A stretch of DNA of 64,000 nt from Halomonas litopenaei (GCF_003045775.1 NZ_PXNS01000009.1:124001-188000), one strand, 5' to 3'; positions 9,536-19,024 are shown, counted from the first letter of the stretch. Notes: generated from the letters alone by a model not told the origin. Program-made: numbers and translations.

Positions 9536-10524
9536 CACAACAGTTGATCGATAGTTTCGGTCGCCGGGTGACCTACGTCCGATTGTCTGTCACCGACCGC
9601 TGCGACTTTCGCTGCGTCTACTGCATGAGCGAGGAGATGACCTTCCTGCCACGTGCCCAGGTGCTGACGCTGGAGGAAATCGCTCAGGTGGCGCAAGCCT
9701 TCACCGAGCTCGGCGTGGAAAAGATTCGTTTGACCGGGGGGGAGCCGCTGGTCCGTCGCAATATCGAGCAACTGGTGTCCAGTATAGGGGCATTGCCGGG
9801 GCTTCGGGACTTTGCCATGACCACCAACGGGGCGGGCCTGAGGCGGCATGCCGAGGCGCTGCGCCAGGGCGGCATGAAGCGTCTCAACATCAGCCTGGAT
9901 TCGCTGGATCCCGAGCGCTTTCGACGCCTGACGCGTACCGGTGACCTCGACAAGGTGCTGGACGGCATCAGCGCCGCTCGGCAGGCCGGCTTTGAGCGGA
10001 TCAAGCTCAATGCGGTGGTGCTCAAGGGGCGCAACGAAGACGAGGTGCTGGATCTTGTCGAGTTCTCCAGGGCAGAGGGGCTGGATATCAGCTTTATCGA
10101 GGAGATGCCGCTGGGCGATGTGTCCGACCATTCCCGTGCCGAGACCTATTGTTCAAGTGACGAGGTGCGCGAAAGGATCGAGCAGCGCTACCCCCTGATG
10201 GCCACGACGGAAGCCACCGCAGGGCCTTCTCGCTACTACCGTATGGAGGATAGCGAGACGCGGGTCGGATTCATCTCGCCCCATAGCCATAACTTCTGTT
10301 CTTCCTGCAATCGTGTTCGGGTCACGGTGGAAGGGCGTCTGCTGCTGTGCCTTGGCAACGAGCATTCGGTGGATCTCAGGGCGGTATTGAGGCGCTACCC
10401 CGGTGACATGGAGAAGCTCAAGGCCGCCATCGTGGAGGCGATGCCGCTAAAGCCTGAGCGGCACCATTTCACCACCGATGGGGATGTTCAGGTGGTTCGC
10501 TTCATGAACATGACCGGTGGCTGA
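9532..10524 (+). CDS. moaA: GTP 3',8-cyclase MoaA (radical SAM)
   Basis: Product of 330 residues, the usual length. It catalyses the first step of molybdenum cofactor synthesis from GTP. The SAM cluster motif CDFRCVYC is at residue about 21, TTNGAGL and [10 protein letters not shown] follow, the second iron-sulfur cluster cysteines are in FCSSCNRVR and LCLG, and the chain ends in the conserved Gly-Gly. Translation starts at 9532 within the moaE stop. Last gene of the operon; a terminator lies 40 bp downstream. Confidence 0.95.
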   Translation: MTQQLIDSFGRRVTYVRLSVTDRCDFRCVYCMSEEMTFLPRAQVLTLEEIAQVAQAFTELGVEKIRLTGGEPLVRRNIEQLVSSIGALPGLRDFAMTTNGAGLRRHAEALRQGGMKRLNISLDSLDPERFRRLTRTGDLDKVLDGISAARQAGFERIKLNAVVLKGRNEDEVLDLVEFSRAEGLDISFIEEMPLGDVSDHSRAETYCSSDEVRERIEQRYPLMATTEATAGPSRYYRMEDSETRVGFISPHSHNFCSSCNRVRVTVEGRLLLCLGNEHSVDLRAVLRRYPGDMEKLKAAIVEAMPLKPERHHFTTDGDVQVVRFMNMTGG

Positions 10525-10563
10525 CAGCGCTTTCGCCAAGTGACCGTTTGTTTCCTTACCTGC

Positions 10564-10592
10564 GCGGGCGCCTTGGGCGCCCGCTCTTTGTA
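10564..10592 (+). terminator. Terminator of the molybdenum cofactor operon
   Basis: A perfect 9-bp GC stem (GCGGGCGCC / GGCGCCCGC) with a 3-nt loop is followed by TCTTTGT, 40 bp after the moaA stop. Confidence 0.75.
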
Positions 10593-10743
10593 TCCTGGCC
10601 GCTGTCTTTTTTCCTCGAGGTGTCAGCGTTTCAACCAATATTGACCGGTCAAGGGGTGACTGGGCTCGTCCAATGAGCTCGCTGTTGACGTATAAAGACC
10701 GCCAATATTTCGGTAATTGACAAGGAAAAATCTCCAGCATTTC

Positions 10744-10771
10744 TTGCCAAGAGTGGCCGGTTGCATATACT
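10744..10771 (+). promoter_or_regulatory. Putative promoter of the H-NS-like gene
   Basis: TTGCCA and TATACT are separated by 16 bp and lie 57 bp before the start codon. The 303 bp between moaA and this gene contain only the terminator and this AT-rich promoter region. Confidence 0.5.
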
Positions 10772-10827
10772 TTTCTTCAAGTGAATTGCGGCGTGCGCCG
10801 CTTGGTGTCAAAGCTATGGAGTGAGCT

Positions 10828-11112
10828 ATGTCCAGCGAATCATTGGAACGCATTGCGAGAAACAAGAACGTGGCACGGGCAGCGGCTCGTCAACTGAGCA
10901 TGGAACAGCTGCAAAAACTGGCGGAAGTGGTCGAGGAGGTCATCGATCAGAAGCGCGACGAGGAGCGCCAGCGCCAGGAAGAAGAGATGCAGAAGGCCCA
11001 GAAGCTGGCGGAGATCCGTGAGCAGATCACCGAAGCCGGCCTGTCGCTGGATGATCTCGTATCGGAGCAGCCCAAGCGCAAGCGTGGACGTCCGCCCAAG
11101 AACGCCAAGTGA
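10828..11112 (+). CDS. Small H-NS-like nucleoid protein
   Basis: Product of 94 residues. Residues 1-75 are mostly charged helix suited to coiled-coil oligomerisation (SMEQLQKLAEVVEEVIDQKR), and the C-terminus is KRKRGRPPKNAK with an RGRP core like an AT-hook or the tip of the H-NS DNA-binding loop. It is shorter than H-NS (about 135) and MvaT (about 124). Probably a xenogeneic silencer or nucleoid organiser of H-NS type. GGAGTG precedes the ATG; a strong terminator follows at 11278. Confidence 0.65.
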   Translation: MSSESLERIARNKNVARAAARQLSMEQLQKLAEVVEEVIDQKRDEERQRQEEEMQKAQKLAEIREQITEAGLSLDDLVSEQPKRKRGRPPKNAK

Positions 11113-11277
11113 TTCTGCTGGCGCAGGTGTGGTCACGCGAGTTCGGTTGACCTGACCTTGCACGGACGTGTCGCGTCGCCAGTGCAGCTTGGCCGCTGTG
11201 TCACCAAGGCGCGTGCATGACGCAAAGCGCGTGAATGGTGATGGCACGGCCACAAGTACGGCGAACGTCGAGCCGCG

Positions 11278-11315
11278 ACCGGCCCTGGAAACGTCCAGGG
11301 CCGGTTGTTTTGTTT
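11278..11315 (+). terminator. Rho-independent terminator after the H-NS-like gene
   Basis: A perfect 11-bp stem (ACCGGCCCTGG with its complement) and 6-nt loop are followed by TGTTTTGTTT. It lies 165 bp after the H-NS-like stop, leaving a long 3' UTR, and directly before the end of the convergent RNase J-like gene. Confidence 0.85.
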
Positions 11316-11328
11316 ATAGGGGGGAGGC

Positions 11329-13011
11329 TCAGACGTCGCCGGCGATGCCTTCGATATCGCTCGCCATCAACTGGAGTTCGACCTGTGGCAGACGCTGCAA
11401 GTGTTCGCCCAGCCAGGCCTGAATACGAGGGTAGAGGCCACGACGGAGCGCCGACAGGGTATCGACGGCCAGGTCGTCGAGTTGTTCGTCGAGCCAGTCG
11501 ATGAAATTGTCCTCGTCCAGGGGGCTGGTCTGGCTTGAGTCGATCATCAGCCGGCCAATTCTGGCCCAGCCGGTGTCGGTCGCTACCAGGCTGATGGCGA
11601 GGAAGAGTACGCCGTGGCGATTGCGCGCATGTGCCGGAGATTGACGCCGGTCGATGCCCCCGCGCTCGATGATGCACTGAGACAGAGGGAAGCTTTCCTC
11701 GCGGGTCAGGCCGCCCTGGTCGAAGCGGATCAGATCGCCGTTGCGAGGTGCCAGCGGAGCCTCGATGCCCAGGCGACAGGCCAGTTCCTGATGAGCTGAC
11801 TGATGGTTTTCCTCGCCATGGACCGGCAGCAGTCTGGTCGGCTGGAGCCAGCGATAGAAGCGTTCCAGTTCCTGCTGTGCGGGGTGCCCGGAGGCATGCA
11901 GTTCGGGGTGGCTGGCATCATCGATGATGGTGACCTGAAAGCGCGCCAGGCCGCGCTTGAGCCGCTCGATAAGGTGCTCGTTGCCGGGAATGGCCTTGGC
12001 CGAGAAGATGACGGTGTCGCCAGTGGTCAGCTCGAAGTGAGGATGCCTTCCCTGGGCAAGGCGCGACAGCGCGGCGCGGGGTTCGCCCTGGCTCCCCGTG
12101 GCAATGACCAGCACTTCCTCGGGTGGTAGATAGCCCAGGTCGCTGACGGGCACCAGCGCAGGAAAGTCGTCGAGATAGCCCAGTTGCCTGGCATGGCCCA
12201 CCATGCGCTCCATGGAGCGCCCGAGCAGGCTGACCCGGCGTCCGCAACGAGCAGCGGCGCGGCCGATGGCCAGGACCCGTGCCAGATTGCTGGCGAAGCA
12301 GGAAACGACAACGCGGCCCTGGCAGCGGGAGATGGTAGACACCATGGCCCTTGCGACCTCGCCTTCACTTCGTGAATGGCCGGCCACGTTGGCATTGGTG
12401 GAATCACCCACCACCAGATCGACCGGCGCGAGGGCGCGAAACAGATCTTCGTTCACCGGTTGGCCGATCAGCGGCTCTGGGTCCAGTTTCCAGTCGCCGG
12501 TATGCAGGATGCGCGAGTTGCCTGCCTGAATGAGCAGGGCGCAGCTTTCCGGGATGGAATGGGTCAGCGGCAGGAAACGAAGGGAAAACCCTGCGATGTC
12601 CCTGGCGTCCCCGGGTTCGATGACGTCTATCGCGTCGGTGGGAAGTCCCCGTTCGCTGAACTTGACGCGCAACATGGCGGCGACCAGAGGGGTCGCCAGA
12701 ATAGGGCAGGCCCAGCGTGGCCATAGCCAGGCGGCGGCACCGATATGATCTTCGTGGCCATGGGTAATGAGCAGCGCCTGCGGACGGATGCCGCGGGTAT
12801 CCAGTATCGAGGTGTCTGGCACCTGGAGCGGCTCACCTGGAAGGTCCTGGCGAATAAGCATGCCACAGTCGACGGCAATCCAGGCGTCCTGATAGCCGTA
12901 CAGGCTTAGATTCATGCCGATCTCGCCACAGCCTCCCAGGGGCAGAAAATGCACCGGTGGGCGGCGTCGTGGTCGAATCTGGGCTCGCGGAATCGGCATC
13001 ATGCTCGGCAT
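11329..13011 (-). CDS. Ribonuclease J-like metallo-beta-lactamase nuclease
   Basis: Product of 560 residues, matching RNase J (about 550). The zinc-binding HGHEDHIG motif lies near residue 84; the N-terminal FLPLGGCGEIGMN, the beta-CASP signature around SGHPAQQELE and the downstream LLPVHGE are all RNase J-like. These enzymes degrade or process RNA as 5'-3' exonucleases and endonucleases in the cytoplasm. Most enteric bacteria lack them. The exact start is uncertain, as ATGs at codons 1, 4 and 5 are all possible. Confidence 0.88.
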   Translation of the reverse strand: MPSMMPIPRAQIRPRRRPPVHFLPLGGCGEIGMNLSLYGYQDAWIAVDCGMLIRQDLPGEPLQVPDTSILDTRGIRPQALLITHGHEDHIGAAAWLWPRWACPILATPLVAAMLRVKFSERGLPTDAIDVIEPGDARDIAGFSLRFLPLTHSIPESCALLIQAGNSRILHTGDWKLDPEPLIGQPVNEDLFRALAPVDLVVGDSTNANVAGHSRSEGEVARAMVSTISRCQGRVVVSCFASNLARVLAIGRAAARCGRRVSLLGRSMERMVGHARQLGYLDDFPALVPVSDLGYLPPEEVLVIATGSQGEPRAALSRLAQGRHPHFELTTGDTVIFSAKAIPGNEHLIERLKRGLARFQVTIIDDASHPELHASGHPAQQELERFYRWLQPTRLLPVHGEENHQSAHQELACRLGIEAPLAPRNGDLIRFDQGGLTREESFPLSQCIIERGGIDRRQSPAHARNRHGVLFLAISLVATDTGWARIGRLMIDSSQTSPLDEDNFIDWLDEQLDDLAVDTLSALRRGLYPRIQAWLGEHLQRLPQVELQLMASDIEGIAGDV

Positions 13012-13204
13012 CGTGGACGGTGTTCATTTCACTATACGGGATCGACCGCGCACGACTCAACGCGAGAGGTCAAAGGACCCGTGCAGCGGTCGTTCGCCAT
13101 CTCACTTTTCGCTACAATGCATGCCCCTAGCGGGCGTGCTCATCGCCCCTCCCCATGGTGGTGCAAGGTTGGTCACCGAGAGTTGGTCCAAGGATACAGG
13201 TGTT

Positions 13205-14059
13205 ATGTCCCATTTCTATCGTCTGGTCGTGTCGTGTCCCGATCGACTGGGTATTGTCGCCAGGGTGTCGAACTTCATTGCTGGCCACGGTGGTTCCATC
13301 ACCGAGGCCAATCAGCACTCGGACCTGGCCTCTGGTCGCTTCTTCATGCGCTACGAAATCCTGGCCGACTCCATCGGCATGTCGAAGGAAACCCTGTGCG
13401 AGGCCTTTGCGCCGGTAGCGCGTGAATTCGAGATGGACTGGGCGCTGCGCGACACTCGTCAGAAGCGGCGCGTCGTGCTGATGGTTTCCAGGGAATCTCA
13501 TTGCCTGGTGGATCTGTTGTATCGATGGACCGCTGGAGAGCTCGATTGCGAGATCGCGGCGGTGATTTCGAACCATGACGACATGCGCAAGATGGTCGAG
13601 TGGCACGGTATTCCCTACCATCATGTGCCGGTTTCGGCAGACGACAAGAGTGCCGCCTTCGCCGAGGTCGAGCGTCTGGTCGAGGCGTCCGAGGCCGACA
13701 GTATCGTGCTGGCGCGCTATATGCAGATTCTTCCGCCTGATCTGTGCGAGCGCTACAGTGGGCGAGTCATCAACATTCACCATAGCTTCCTGCCATCCTT
13801 TGCCGGGGCCAAGCCCTATCACCAGGCTTACCAGCGCGGCGTCAAGCTGATTGGTGCGACCTGCCACTACGTCACCGAGGAACTCGACGCCGGGCCGATC
13901 ATCGAGCAGGATATTCACAGGGTCAGTCACTGTCATACGCCGGATGACCTGGTGCGTTTCGGGCGCGATGTAGAAAAGACCGTGCTGGCACGGGGGCTGC
14001 GTTGGCACCTCGAGGATCGGGTGCTGATCCACGACAACAAGACCGTCGTCTTTGCCTGA
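13205..14059 (+). CDS. purU: Formyltetrahydrofolate deformylase PurU
   Basis: Product of 284 residues (E. coli PurU has 280). It hydrolyses 10-formyltetrahydrofolate to formate and tetrahydrofolate. An N-terminal ACT domain (residues about 5-80, LVVSCPDRLGIVA) precedes the formyltransferase-like catalytic domain with NIHHSFLPSF, GATCHYV and LDAGPIIEQD, which hold the catalytic Asn, His and Asp. The ATG at 13205 is the only start consistent with the ACT domain. A TACAAT box at 13113 may belong to its promoter. Confidence 0.93.
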   Translation: MSHFYRLVVSCPDRLGIVARVSNFIAGHGGSITEANQHSDLASGRFFMRYEILADSIGMSKETLCEAFAPVAREFEMDWALRDTRQKRRVVLMVSRESHCLVDLLYRWTAGELDCEIAAVISNHDDMRKMVEWHGIPYHHVPVSADDKSAAFAEVERLVEASEADSIVLARYMQILPPDLCERYSGRVINIHHSFLPSFAGAKPYHQAYQRGVKLIGATCHYVTEELDAGPIIEQDIHRVSHCHTPDDLVRFGRDVEKTVLARGLRWHLEDRVLIHDNKTVVFA

Positions 14060-14216
14060 GCCGGCATCAAGGGCGCCGGCCGTTCTTTCGACGCCCGGCG
14101 CCTGGGCGGGAGTGGGTGATCGAGGGAGTGTCGAAAGCCTGGTCCGGTCACTCACCCAGGCATGCCAACCGAGCCGGAATCGCCCGCACAGGTAGGCAGC
14201 AGGAAGAGGAGGGGCC

Positions 14217-14909
14217 ATGTCCTTTGCTCAGGTGATCCTTGCCCCCTGGCTGATCTGGGTTTGCGCGGGGGTGGCGTTGTCTGCCCTGGTGCTTGCCCTT
14301 TTCCAGCGTCCCTGGCGCGCCCTCTTTCAAGATACTGGCCTGCAGCATCGCTGGCTGGCGGCAACGCTGATGGTGGCGATGCTGTGGCAACTAAGGGCCC
14401 AGGCGGTCGATTGGCTCAGTCTGCATCTGCTGTTCACCACTCTGATGACGCTGGTCTTTCGAGGCCCCCTGGCGCTCTTGAGCTGTCTGCTGGTCAATCT
14501 GTCACTGGTGCTGACCGGGCGCGTCGCCTGGCCACTGCTGGGCGTCAATCTGGTGGTCACCGGCCTGGTACCGATGCTGGTGACGGTGCTGATATGGCGC
14601 CTGGTCGATCGACGGCTGCCATCTCATCCCATGGTTTTCCTGTTTATCGGCGGGTTCTGGTGCGCGGCGTTGTCGGCACTGGCTTCGGGGCTCGCGGTGC
14701 TGGGGTTGACGCGGCTCGGCGCCAGTGACCCGTCAGCGTTATTCCAGGCCAGCGAGTACGCGCGTTTCCTGCCGCTGCTGATGCCGGCGGAGGCCTTTAT
14801 CAGCGGCATGCTGCTGAGCATTCTGATGTTCTACCACCCACACTGGGTCGCCACCTTCAACGACAGTCGTTACCTCGACGACGATGGTCGCGGCGGCCGG
14901 GGCCCGTGA
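14217..14909 (+). CDS. CbiM-like energy-coupling-factor transporter membrane protein
   Basis: Product of 230 residues with about six to seven membrane helices. The C-terminal segment with LMPAEAFISGML and YHPHWVATFND is characteristic of the COG3235 branch related to CbiM/NikM metal-ion permeases. No ATPase or other ECF component is adjacent, so its cargo is unknown. GAGGAGGGG stands 4 nt before the ATG. It ends 26 nt from the convergent nadB. Confidence 0.7.
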   Translation: MSFAQVILAPWLIWVCAGVALSALVLALFQRPWRALFQDTGLQHRWLAATLMVAMLWQLRAQAVDWLSLHLLFTTLMTLVFRGPLALLSCLLVNLSLVLTGRVAWPLLGVNLVVTGLVPMLVTVLIWRLVDRRLPSHPMVFLFIGGFWCAALSALASGLAVLGLTRLGASDPSALFQASEYARFLPLLMPAEAFISGMLLSILMFYHPHWVATFNDSRYLDDDGRGGRGP

Positions 14910-14934
14910 GCTGAGCAGGGCCGGCGACCTTGCC

Positions 14935-16506
14935 TCAGGCCGGTTTGATCTGGCGTGACGGTTGCGGTGTCGGGTCCGCGTGGCGGGCGCAGTCCGGATT
15001 GTAGTGCAGCCCCCGGGATTCTCGCCTGGTGCAGGCGCTGGCGACCGTCAGACTGGCCAGAGTGAGCGCCTGGCGACAGGCGTGCAGTTCGACACTCGCG
15101 GCGCCGCCCCGAGTCAGGTCATGAAACTCCGATTCCAGTTGCTCGAGGGTCGTGCGTGCCTCGGCCAGCCCTTCGTCCTGGCGCACGATGGCGACCCTCG
15201 CGCTCATGATCTGGCGGACGCGCTGGCGCAACGAGGCGAGCCTCTCGCTGGAAACCTGTCGATCTCCGGTTGTTGCGCTCGGCCGTGGTGTCAAGGTGCG
15301 TCCCGGCGCCGGCTCACTCAGGTGGCGAGCGGCGGATCTGGCGTAGACCAGGCACTCGAGCAAGGAGTTGCTGGCCATGCGATTGGCGCCGTGCAGTCCG
15401 GTACAGGCGACTTCGCCGATGGCGTAGAGCCCCGCCACGCGCGTGGCTCCCCGATGGTCGGTGGCGACGCCGCCGCAGCTATAGTGGGCCGCCGGCACCA
15501 CCGGGATGGCCTGGGTGGTGATATCCAGGCCGCGTGTGAGGCAGTGGGCGTGGATGGTGGGGAAGTGGTGACGTATGGCGGCGTCGCCGAGGTGACGGAT
15601 GTCCAGCAGCACATGGTCGCTCGAGGTGCGCTGCATCTCGGCGTCGATGGCGCGGGCGACCACGTCTCGCGGGGCCAGTTCGGCGCGCTCATCGATGGCA
15701 GGCATGAACCGCTCGCCACGCACGTTCAGCAGCAGGCCGCCTTCGCCTCTTACCGCCTCGCTGACCAGAAAGGGCGGTCCCTGTGGATCGAACAAGCAGG
15801 TGGGGTGGAACTGCTGGAATTCCAGGTTCATCAGTTCGGCGCCGATCTCCCAGGCCATGACCATGCCCTCGCCACTGGCCGGGGCGGGGCTGGTGGTATG
15901 CAGGTAGAGCCCGCTGGCGCCGCCGGTAGCCAGGACGGTGTCCTGGGCGACAAGGTCGTGAGGACGCTGGTGGGCGTCCAGGCAACGAGCACCGCAGCAG
16001 GCACCCAGGTCATCGGTGAGCAGTTCGACCGCGATCAGGTCGTCGCGCAGCGCGATCTGCGGATGGGCGCGCACTCGGGCCAGCAGGGTGTCGGTCACGG
16101 CCCGGCCGGTGGCGTCGTCGGCGTGGATGATTCGGCGAGCGTTGTGGCCGCCTTCCCGCGTGAGGTGGTAGGGGTAGCCACTGGCCGCCTCGGGATCCGG
16201 CGTGAAGGGCACGCCAAGGCTCAACAGCCAGGCGATGGCGTCGGGGCCGTTTTCCACGGTGAAGCGCACCGCCGCTTCATCGCACAGCCCGTCCCCGGCA
16301 ATCAGGGTATCCTGGATGTGGGCCTCGATGTCGTCCTGAGGCGACAGCACCGCGGCAATACCACCCTGGGCCCAGCGACTGGCACCTTGCGCCTCGACAC
16401 CGGGGCGCAGCAGGGTGACCGGCCGGCGATCGGCGATCTCCAGGGCCATCGCCAGACCGGCGACGCCGCCACCGATGATGAGGACGTCAAGAGGGGCGTT
16501 TGCCAT
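14935..16506 (-). CDS. nadB: L-aspartate oxidase NadB
   Basis: Product of 523 residues (E. coli 540). A flavoprotein oxidising aspartate to iminoaspartate, first step of de novo NAD synthesis. The FAD-binding motif IIGGGVAGLAMALE is at residue about 10; SRWAQGGIA, SVLSPQDD-type residues and the family motif HYSCGG near residue 350 are present. It starts 20 nt inside the FUSC gene that precedes it on the same strand. Confidence 0.93.
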   Translation of the reverse strand: MANAPLDVLIIGGGVAGLAMALEIADRRPVTLLRPGVEAQGASRWAQGGIAAVLSPQDDIEAHIQDTLIAGDGLCDEAAVRFTVENGPDAIAWLLSLGVPFTPDPEAASGYPYHLTREGGHNARRIIHADDATGRAVTDTLLARVRAHPQIALRDDLIAVELLTDDLGACCGARCLDAHQRPHDLVAQDTVLATGGASGLYLHTTSPAPASGEGMVMAWEIGAELMNLEFQQFHPTCLFDPQGPPFLVSEAVRGEGGLLLNVRGERFMPAIDERAELAPRDVVARAIDAEMQRTSSDHVLLDIRHLGDAAIRHHFPTIHAHCLTRGLDITTQAIPVVPAAHYSCGGVATDHRGATRVAGLYAIGEVACTGLHGANRMASNSLLECLVYARSAARHLSEPAPGRTLTPRPSATTGDRQVSSERLASLRQRVRQIMSARVAIVRQDEGLAEARTTLEQLESEFHDLTRGGAASVELHACRQALTLASLTVASACTRRESRGLHYNPDCARHADPTPQPSRQIKPA

Positions 16507-17632
16507 GCGTGGTTCCTTCCTTGCGGTCGAAAGAGGGGGCTCGGTGGAGCCCGTGTCGGGGGGCGCGGCGGCGCAGGCGCCTGCTGGGTAGCCGCTCGAG
16601 TCCGCCCAGGCGGCGGGCGGTCGCTTCGGTCAGGCGGGCCAGCTCCCGGTTCAGCCAGAGATAGCCGCTGGGGCTGAACAGCATTCTGCCATCCTCGGCG
16701 CGTGCCGTGGAGGCGAGGTCGGCGAAATCGTCCAGCGCGAAGGGCGTGACCTCGAGCGTGACCGGGCGTCCGGTGCGCACCTCGAAGGCGAGGGTGCCGA
16801 GATCCCGCGCCAGGGCGTGCTGCTGATCGCGCAGTCCTGCCATGGCATCGATCTGTTCGTGACCGGCGCGCGTGGTCCAGTGGGTCTCGAGCAATAGCTC
16901 CAGGGTGGACAGCATGCGTCGCTGGTAGGAGATCAGCTCGTCGACCTCGCCGCGGGTCAGGCGTCCTTCGCGGTGGACCGCGTCGGTCAGTCCGCGCTGT
17001 TTGACCAGTAATTGGCTGGCGGCCTTGAACAGTGCCTGGGTATCGATGCCCGGTGCCGATGTGGCACTGGTGTGGGTGTGATACAGCCGCGCCATGCGAT
17101 CCAGACAGTCGGCCAGCAGGAAGCGCAGCATGTCGGTGGCCTTGTGGGGCAGGAAGACCAGGGTGGCGCCGATGCCGACCAGGGTGCCGAGCAGCACGTC
17201 GGCGCTTCGCCAGAGTGCCACGCTGAGCTGTTGCGAGCCGTCGCCGATCACCAGCAGCAGGCTGATGGCGAACATCAGTCCGCTGTAGGCCTGGCGACCG
17301 CCGAAGACCACCCAGGTGGCGATGGCGATGCCGATCAGTGCGCCGAGTTGTACCCCCCAGCCTGGCAGCGGGAGGATGATCAGCGCCAGGCCGAGGGCTG
17401 CGCCGATCAGGGTGCCGGCCAGACGCTGGCGCCCCTTGTCCAGTACGCCCCCGATATGGGGAAGGTTGCCCATCACCATGACCGTGCTCACCAGCGCCCA
17501 GCCACTGTGCTGGAAGGGGAACGTCTGGACGATGGCAAAGGTCACGATCAGTGCCAGACTGACCCGGAGTACGTGGAAGAGGCGGCGATGGCGGTGATTG
17601 ATGAAGGGGTCGCGCAGGCGTCCGAGCAGCAT
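16487..17632 (-). CDS. FUSC family inner-membrane protein
   Basis: Product of 381 residues. Six hydrophobic helices fill residues about 20-165, followed by a long cytoplasmic helical domain rich in Arg and Glu. This is the short form of the fusaric-acid-resistance/aromatic-acid-exporter family (FUSC). Substrate is unknown. Its 3' end overlaps nadB by 20 nt, so the two are probably co-transcribed, although no functional link is evident. Confidence 0.78.
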   Translation of the reverse strand: MLLGRLRDPFINHRHRRLFHVLRVSLALIVTFAIVQTFPFQHSGWALVSTVMVMGNLPHIGGVLDKGRQRLAGTLIGAALGLALIILPLPGWGVQLGALIGIAIATWVVFGGRQAYSGLMFAISLLLVIGDGSQQLSVALWRSADVLLGTLVGIGATLVFLPHKATDMLRFLLADCLDRMARLYHTHTSATSAPGIDTQALFKAASQLLVKQRGLTDAVHREGRLTRGEVDELISYQRRMLSTLELLLETHWTTRAGHEQIDAMAGLRDQQHALARDLGTLAFEVRTGRPVTLEVTPFALDDFADLASTARAEDGRMLFSPSGYLWLNRELARLTEATARRLGGLERLPSRRLRRRAPRHGLHRAPSFDRKEGTTHGKRPS

Positions 17633-17878
17633 GGTTCAGCCTCTCTGTCGGCCTGGGGCCGGCTCTCGAGCCGGTTGAGGGTGGGCGGTGGGAGGCGCCG
17701 TCATACGCTGTCCGAGATCGTCGGGCAGGGGATCTCGGGGTAGAGAAGCATTGTCGCTCAAGATGCTGAAGACCGTGCAGTGCTGATGAAAATGGGGATG
17801 AAGTTTACCACGCAGGCTCGCGTGCCGTCCCGAGCCAAATGATGTCTCGAGGGACGGTGTCCAGGTGGCTGACAACGG

Positions 17879-17906
17879 AAAGGGGCCCCGTCCCTGGGGC
17901 CCCTTT
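17879..17906 (-). terminator. Hairpin terminator after the small coiled-coil gene
   Basis: An 11-bp perfect stem (AAAGGGGCCCC and its complement) with a 6-nt loop lies about 95 bp beyond the stop of the minus-strand gene at 18002. Short T runs flank both ends, so it may work in both directions. Confidence 0.6.
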
Positions 17907-17938
17907 CATCATGGTGAGTCATCGTGGTGGGTCATGGT

Positions 17939-17977
17939 CGCACGTCATGGCCGCACATCATGGCCGCACATCATGAC
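17939..17977. repeat. Three tandem 13-bp units
   Basis: CGCACATCATGGC occurs three times in direct succession with one or two changes, in the 3' untranslated region of the small exported protein gene. Confidence 0.7.
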
Positions 17978-18001
17978 TCGGCAAGACTCAGCGCCAAAGG
18001 C

Positions 18002-18220
18002 TCAGGCGGCAGCGTCCTCTTCCATCATCTTGTGAATGAGCTCCTTGAGGTCCTCGACCTGTTGCTCGAGGGCTTCCACCCGGTCCTCTTCGCTGTTCTG
18101 CTGGGCTTTTTCCTCGATTTCCTGCATGTGCTCCTGCAGGGCTTCCGAATCCATGGCGAAGGTGCTGCCCGCCATCACAAATGCGGCGATCATGGTCGAT
18201 CCGACTAGCGTGCGTTTCAT
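18002..18220 (-). CDS. Small exported coiled-coil protein
   Basis: Product of 72 residues from the ATG at 18220, which has CAGGAGATG just upstream. A signal peptide covers residues 1-22 (MKRTLVGSTMIAAFVMAG, cleavage after TFA). The remaining 50 residues are an acidic helix (EALEQQVEDLKELIHKMMEE) with heptad spacing. No lipobox is present, so it is probably periplasmic. Family not recognised; it resembles the small alanine-zipper or Lpp-like class only in shape. Confidence 0.7.
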   Translation of the reverse strand: MKRTLVGSTMIAAFVMAGSTFAMDSEALQEHMQEIEEKAQQNSEEDRVEALEQQVEDLKELIHKMMEEDAAA

Positions 18221-18576
18221 GTGGCATCTCCTGGAAGTCGTCCCTGAACCCTGTGAAGGCCCGCGCTCACTCCATCGAGGCGATATGGCGCTCTGCCGTC
18301 CGTGAACTGAACCGGCACAATTCACTATAGGAGGTATTTCTTTATTCGCCATTATTGATATTTCGGCGCAAGCGATGAGCAAGGACATTGGGAACGATGA
18401 GAAGGCGATGACAAAGCGACAAGAGGGCGATCAGAGGACGATGAAACACGGGGCGGGGCAGGGAATGCGTCTGGCGTGCAACGCCAACGGCTAGATGGCT
18501 AAAGTGGGCTAGGCGACCAGAACACCACCACAAGGCAGGTCATCGAGGGAGTGAGTCACGTAAGACATCGATAGGG
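18221..18576. other. Intergenic region up to the prophage
   Basis: 356 bp holding the promoter region of the small exported protein (AT-rich stretch near 18320-18360). No gene, RNA or repeat is recognised in the rest. Confidence 0.5.
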
Positions 18577-18633
18577 TTGGTGCCCGGAGCCGGGCTCGAA
18601 CCGGCACGGTGTTGCCACCGAGGGATTTTAAGT
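18577..18633. other. attL: Left attachment site, tRNA-Leu 3' fragment
   Basis: These 57 bp are identical to 62800-62856 and comprise the anticodon stem 3' side, variable arm, T arm, acceptor 3' strand and CCA of tRNA-Leu (minus orientation). The sequences diverge immediately on both sides, which defines the core. The 5' half of the tRNA is absent here, so this is an attachment-site remnant and not a tRNA gene. Confidence 0.95.
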
Positions 18634-19024
18634 TCGATCTGATCTAATTGGCGGCCGCGCTTGCAATGCGGTTTTTATGAAAATCAGTCACTTAAAGTTG
18701 CGTAATGCTGGACATAGCTGCCTCTCAGGCATTGACTGTGCGACCAAATTGCGACCATATTAAGGTACGGTGAGATTTCTTGGTGACAACGACTTTTACT
18801 TAGGAACGGGACAAAGGCGTCTAGCAAAGCATCTGACTGGTATTTTCACAAGCAATGTACTAGAGATCTAGTCATTGCTTAGCTTCTTTTATGAGTTGTC
18901 TAGTTGATTTTTATTAATTTTACGGAGTGATTTTCCAGAATTGTGCAGGTGTGAGCAACGTTGTGGTCCTACGAGCTTTGCTATGTCAGCATATACTATA
19001 TGAATTGCTGAAACAGGAACGCTT
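18634..19024. other. Non-coding prophage left end with attachment-site arm
   Basis: 391 bp of AT-rich sequence without a supported gene. It holds the arm-type repeat at 18739-18757 and the upstream region of the first prophage gene. Confidence 0.6.
18739..18757. promoter_or_regulatory. Putative integrase arm-type binding site, left arm
   Basis: Two direct TGCGACCA motifs 11 bp apart. The same 19-bp sequence occurs at 62735-62753 on the other side of the core, as expected for P and P' arm sites of a tyrosine recombinase. Confidence 0.6.

Larger units (their letters stand above)
17633..18001. other. Intergenic region between the FUSC gene and the small exported protein
   Basis: 369 bp without a convincing gene. 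It holds the upstream region of the FUSC gene, a strong hairpin at 17879-17906 and a short 13-bp repeat at 17939-17977. Confidence 0.6.

Noticed and set aside
7997-9538. 513-codon minus-strand open frame
   Set aside because: Runs antisense across moeA, moaCD and moaE, all of which have clear motifs and ribosome sites.
14962-16677. 571-codon plus-strand open frame
   Set aside because: It is antisense to nadB and the end of the FUSC gene; its Gly/Ala/Val-rich translation is a GC-rich shadow with no domain.
18342-18533. 63-codon minus-strand frame between the small exported protein and attL
   Set aside because: No ribosome site, unusual residue composition and no family; treated as non-coding.
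18577-18633. Possible second tRNA-Leu gene
   Set aside because: Only the 3' part from the anticodon loop onward is present; the D arm and 5' acceptor strand are missing. It is the attL remnant.
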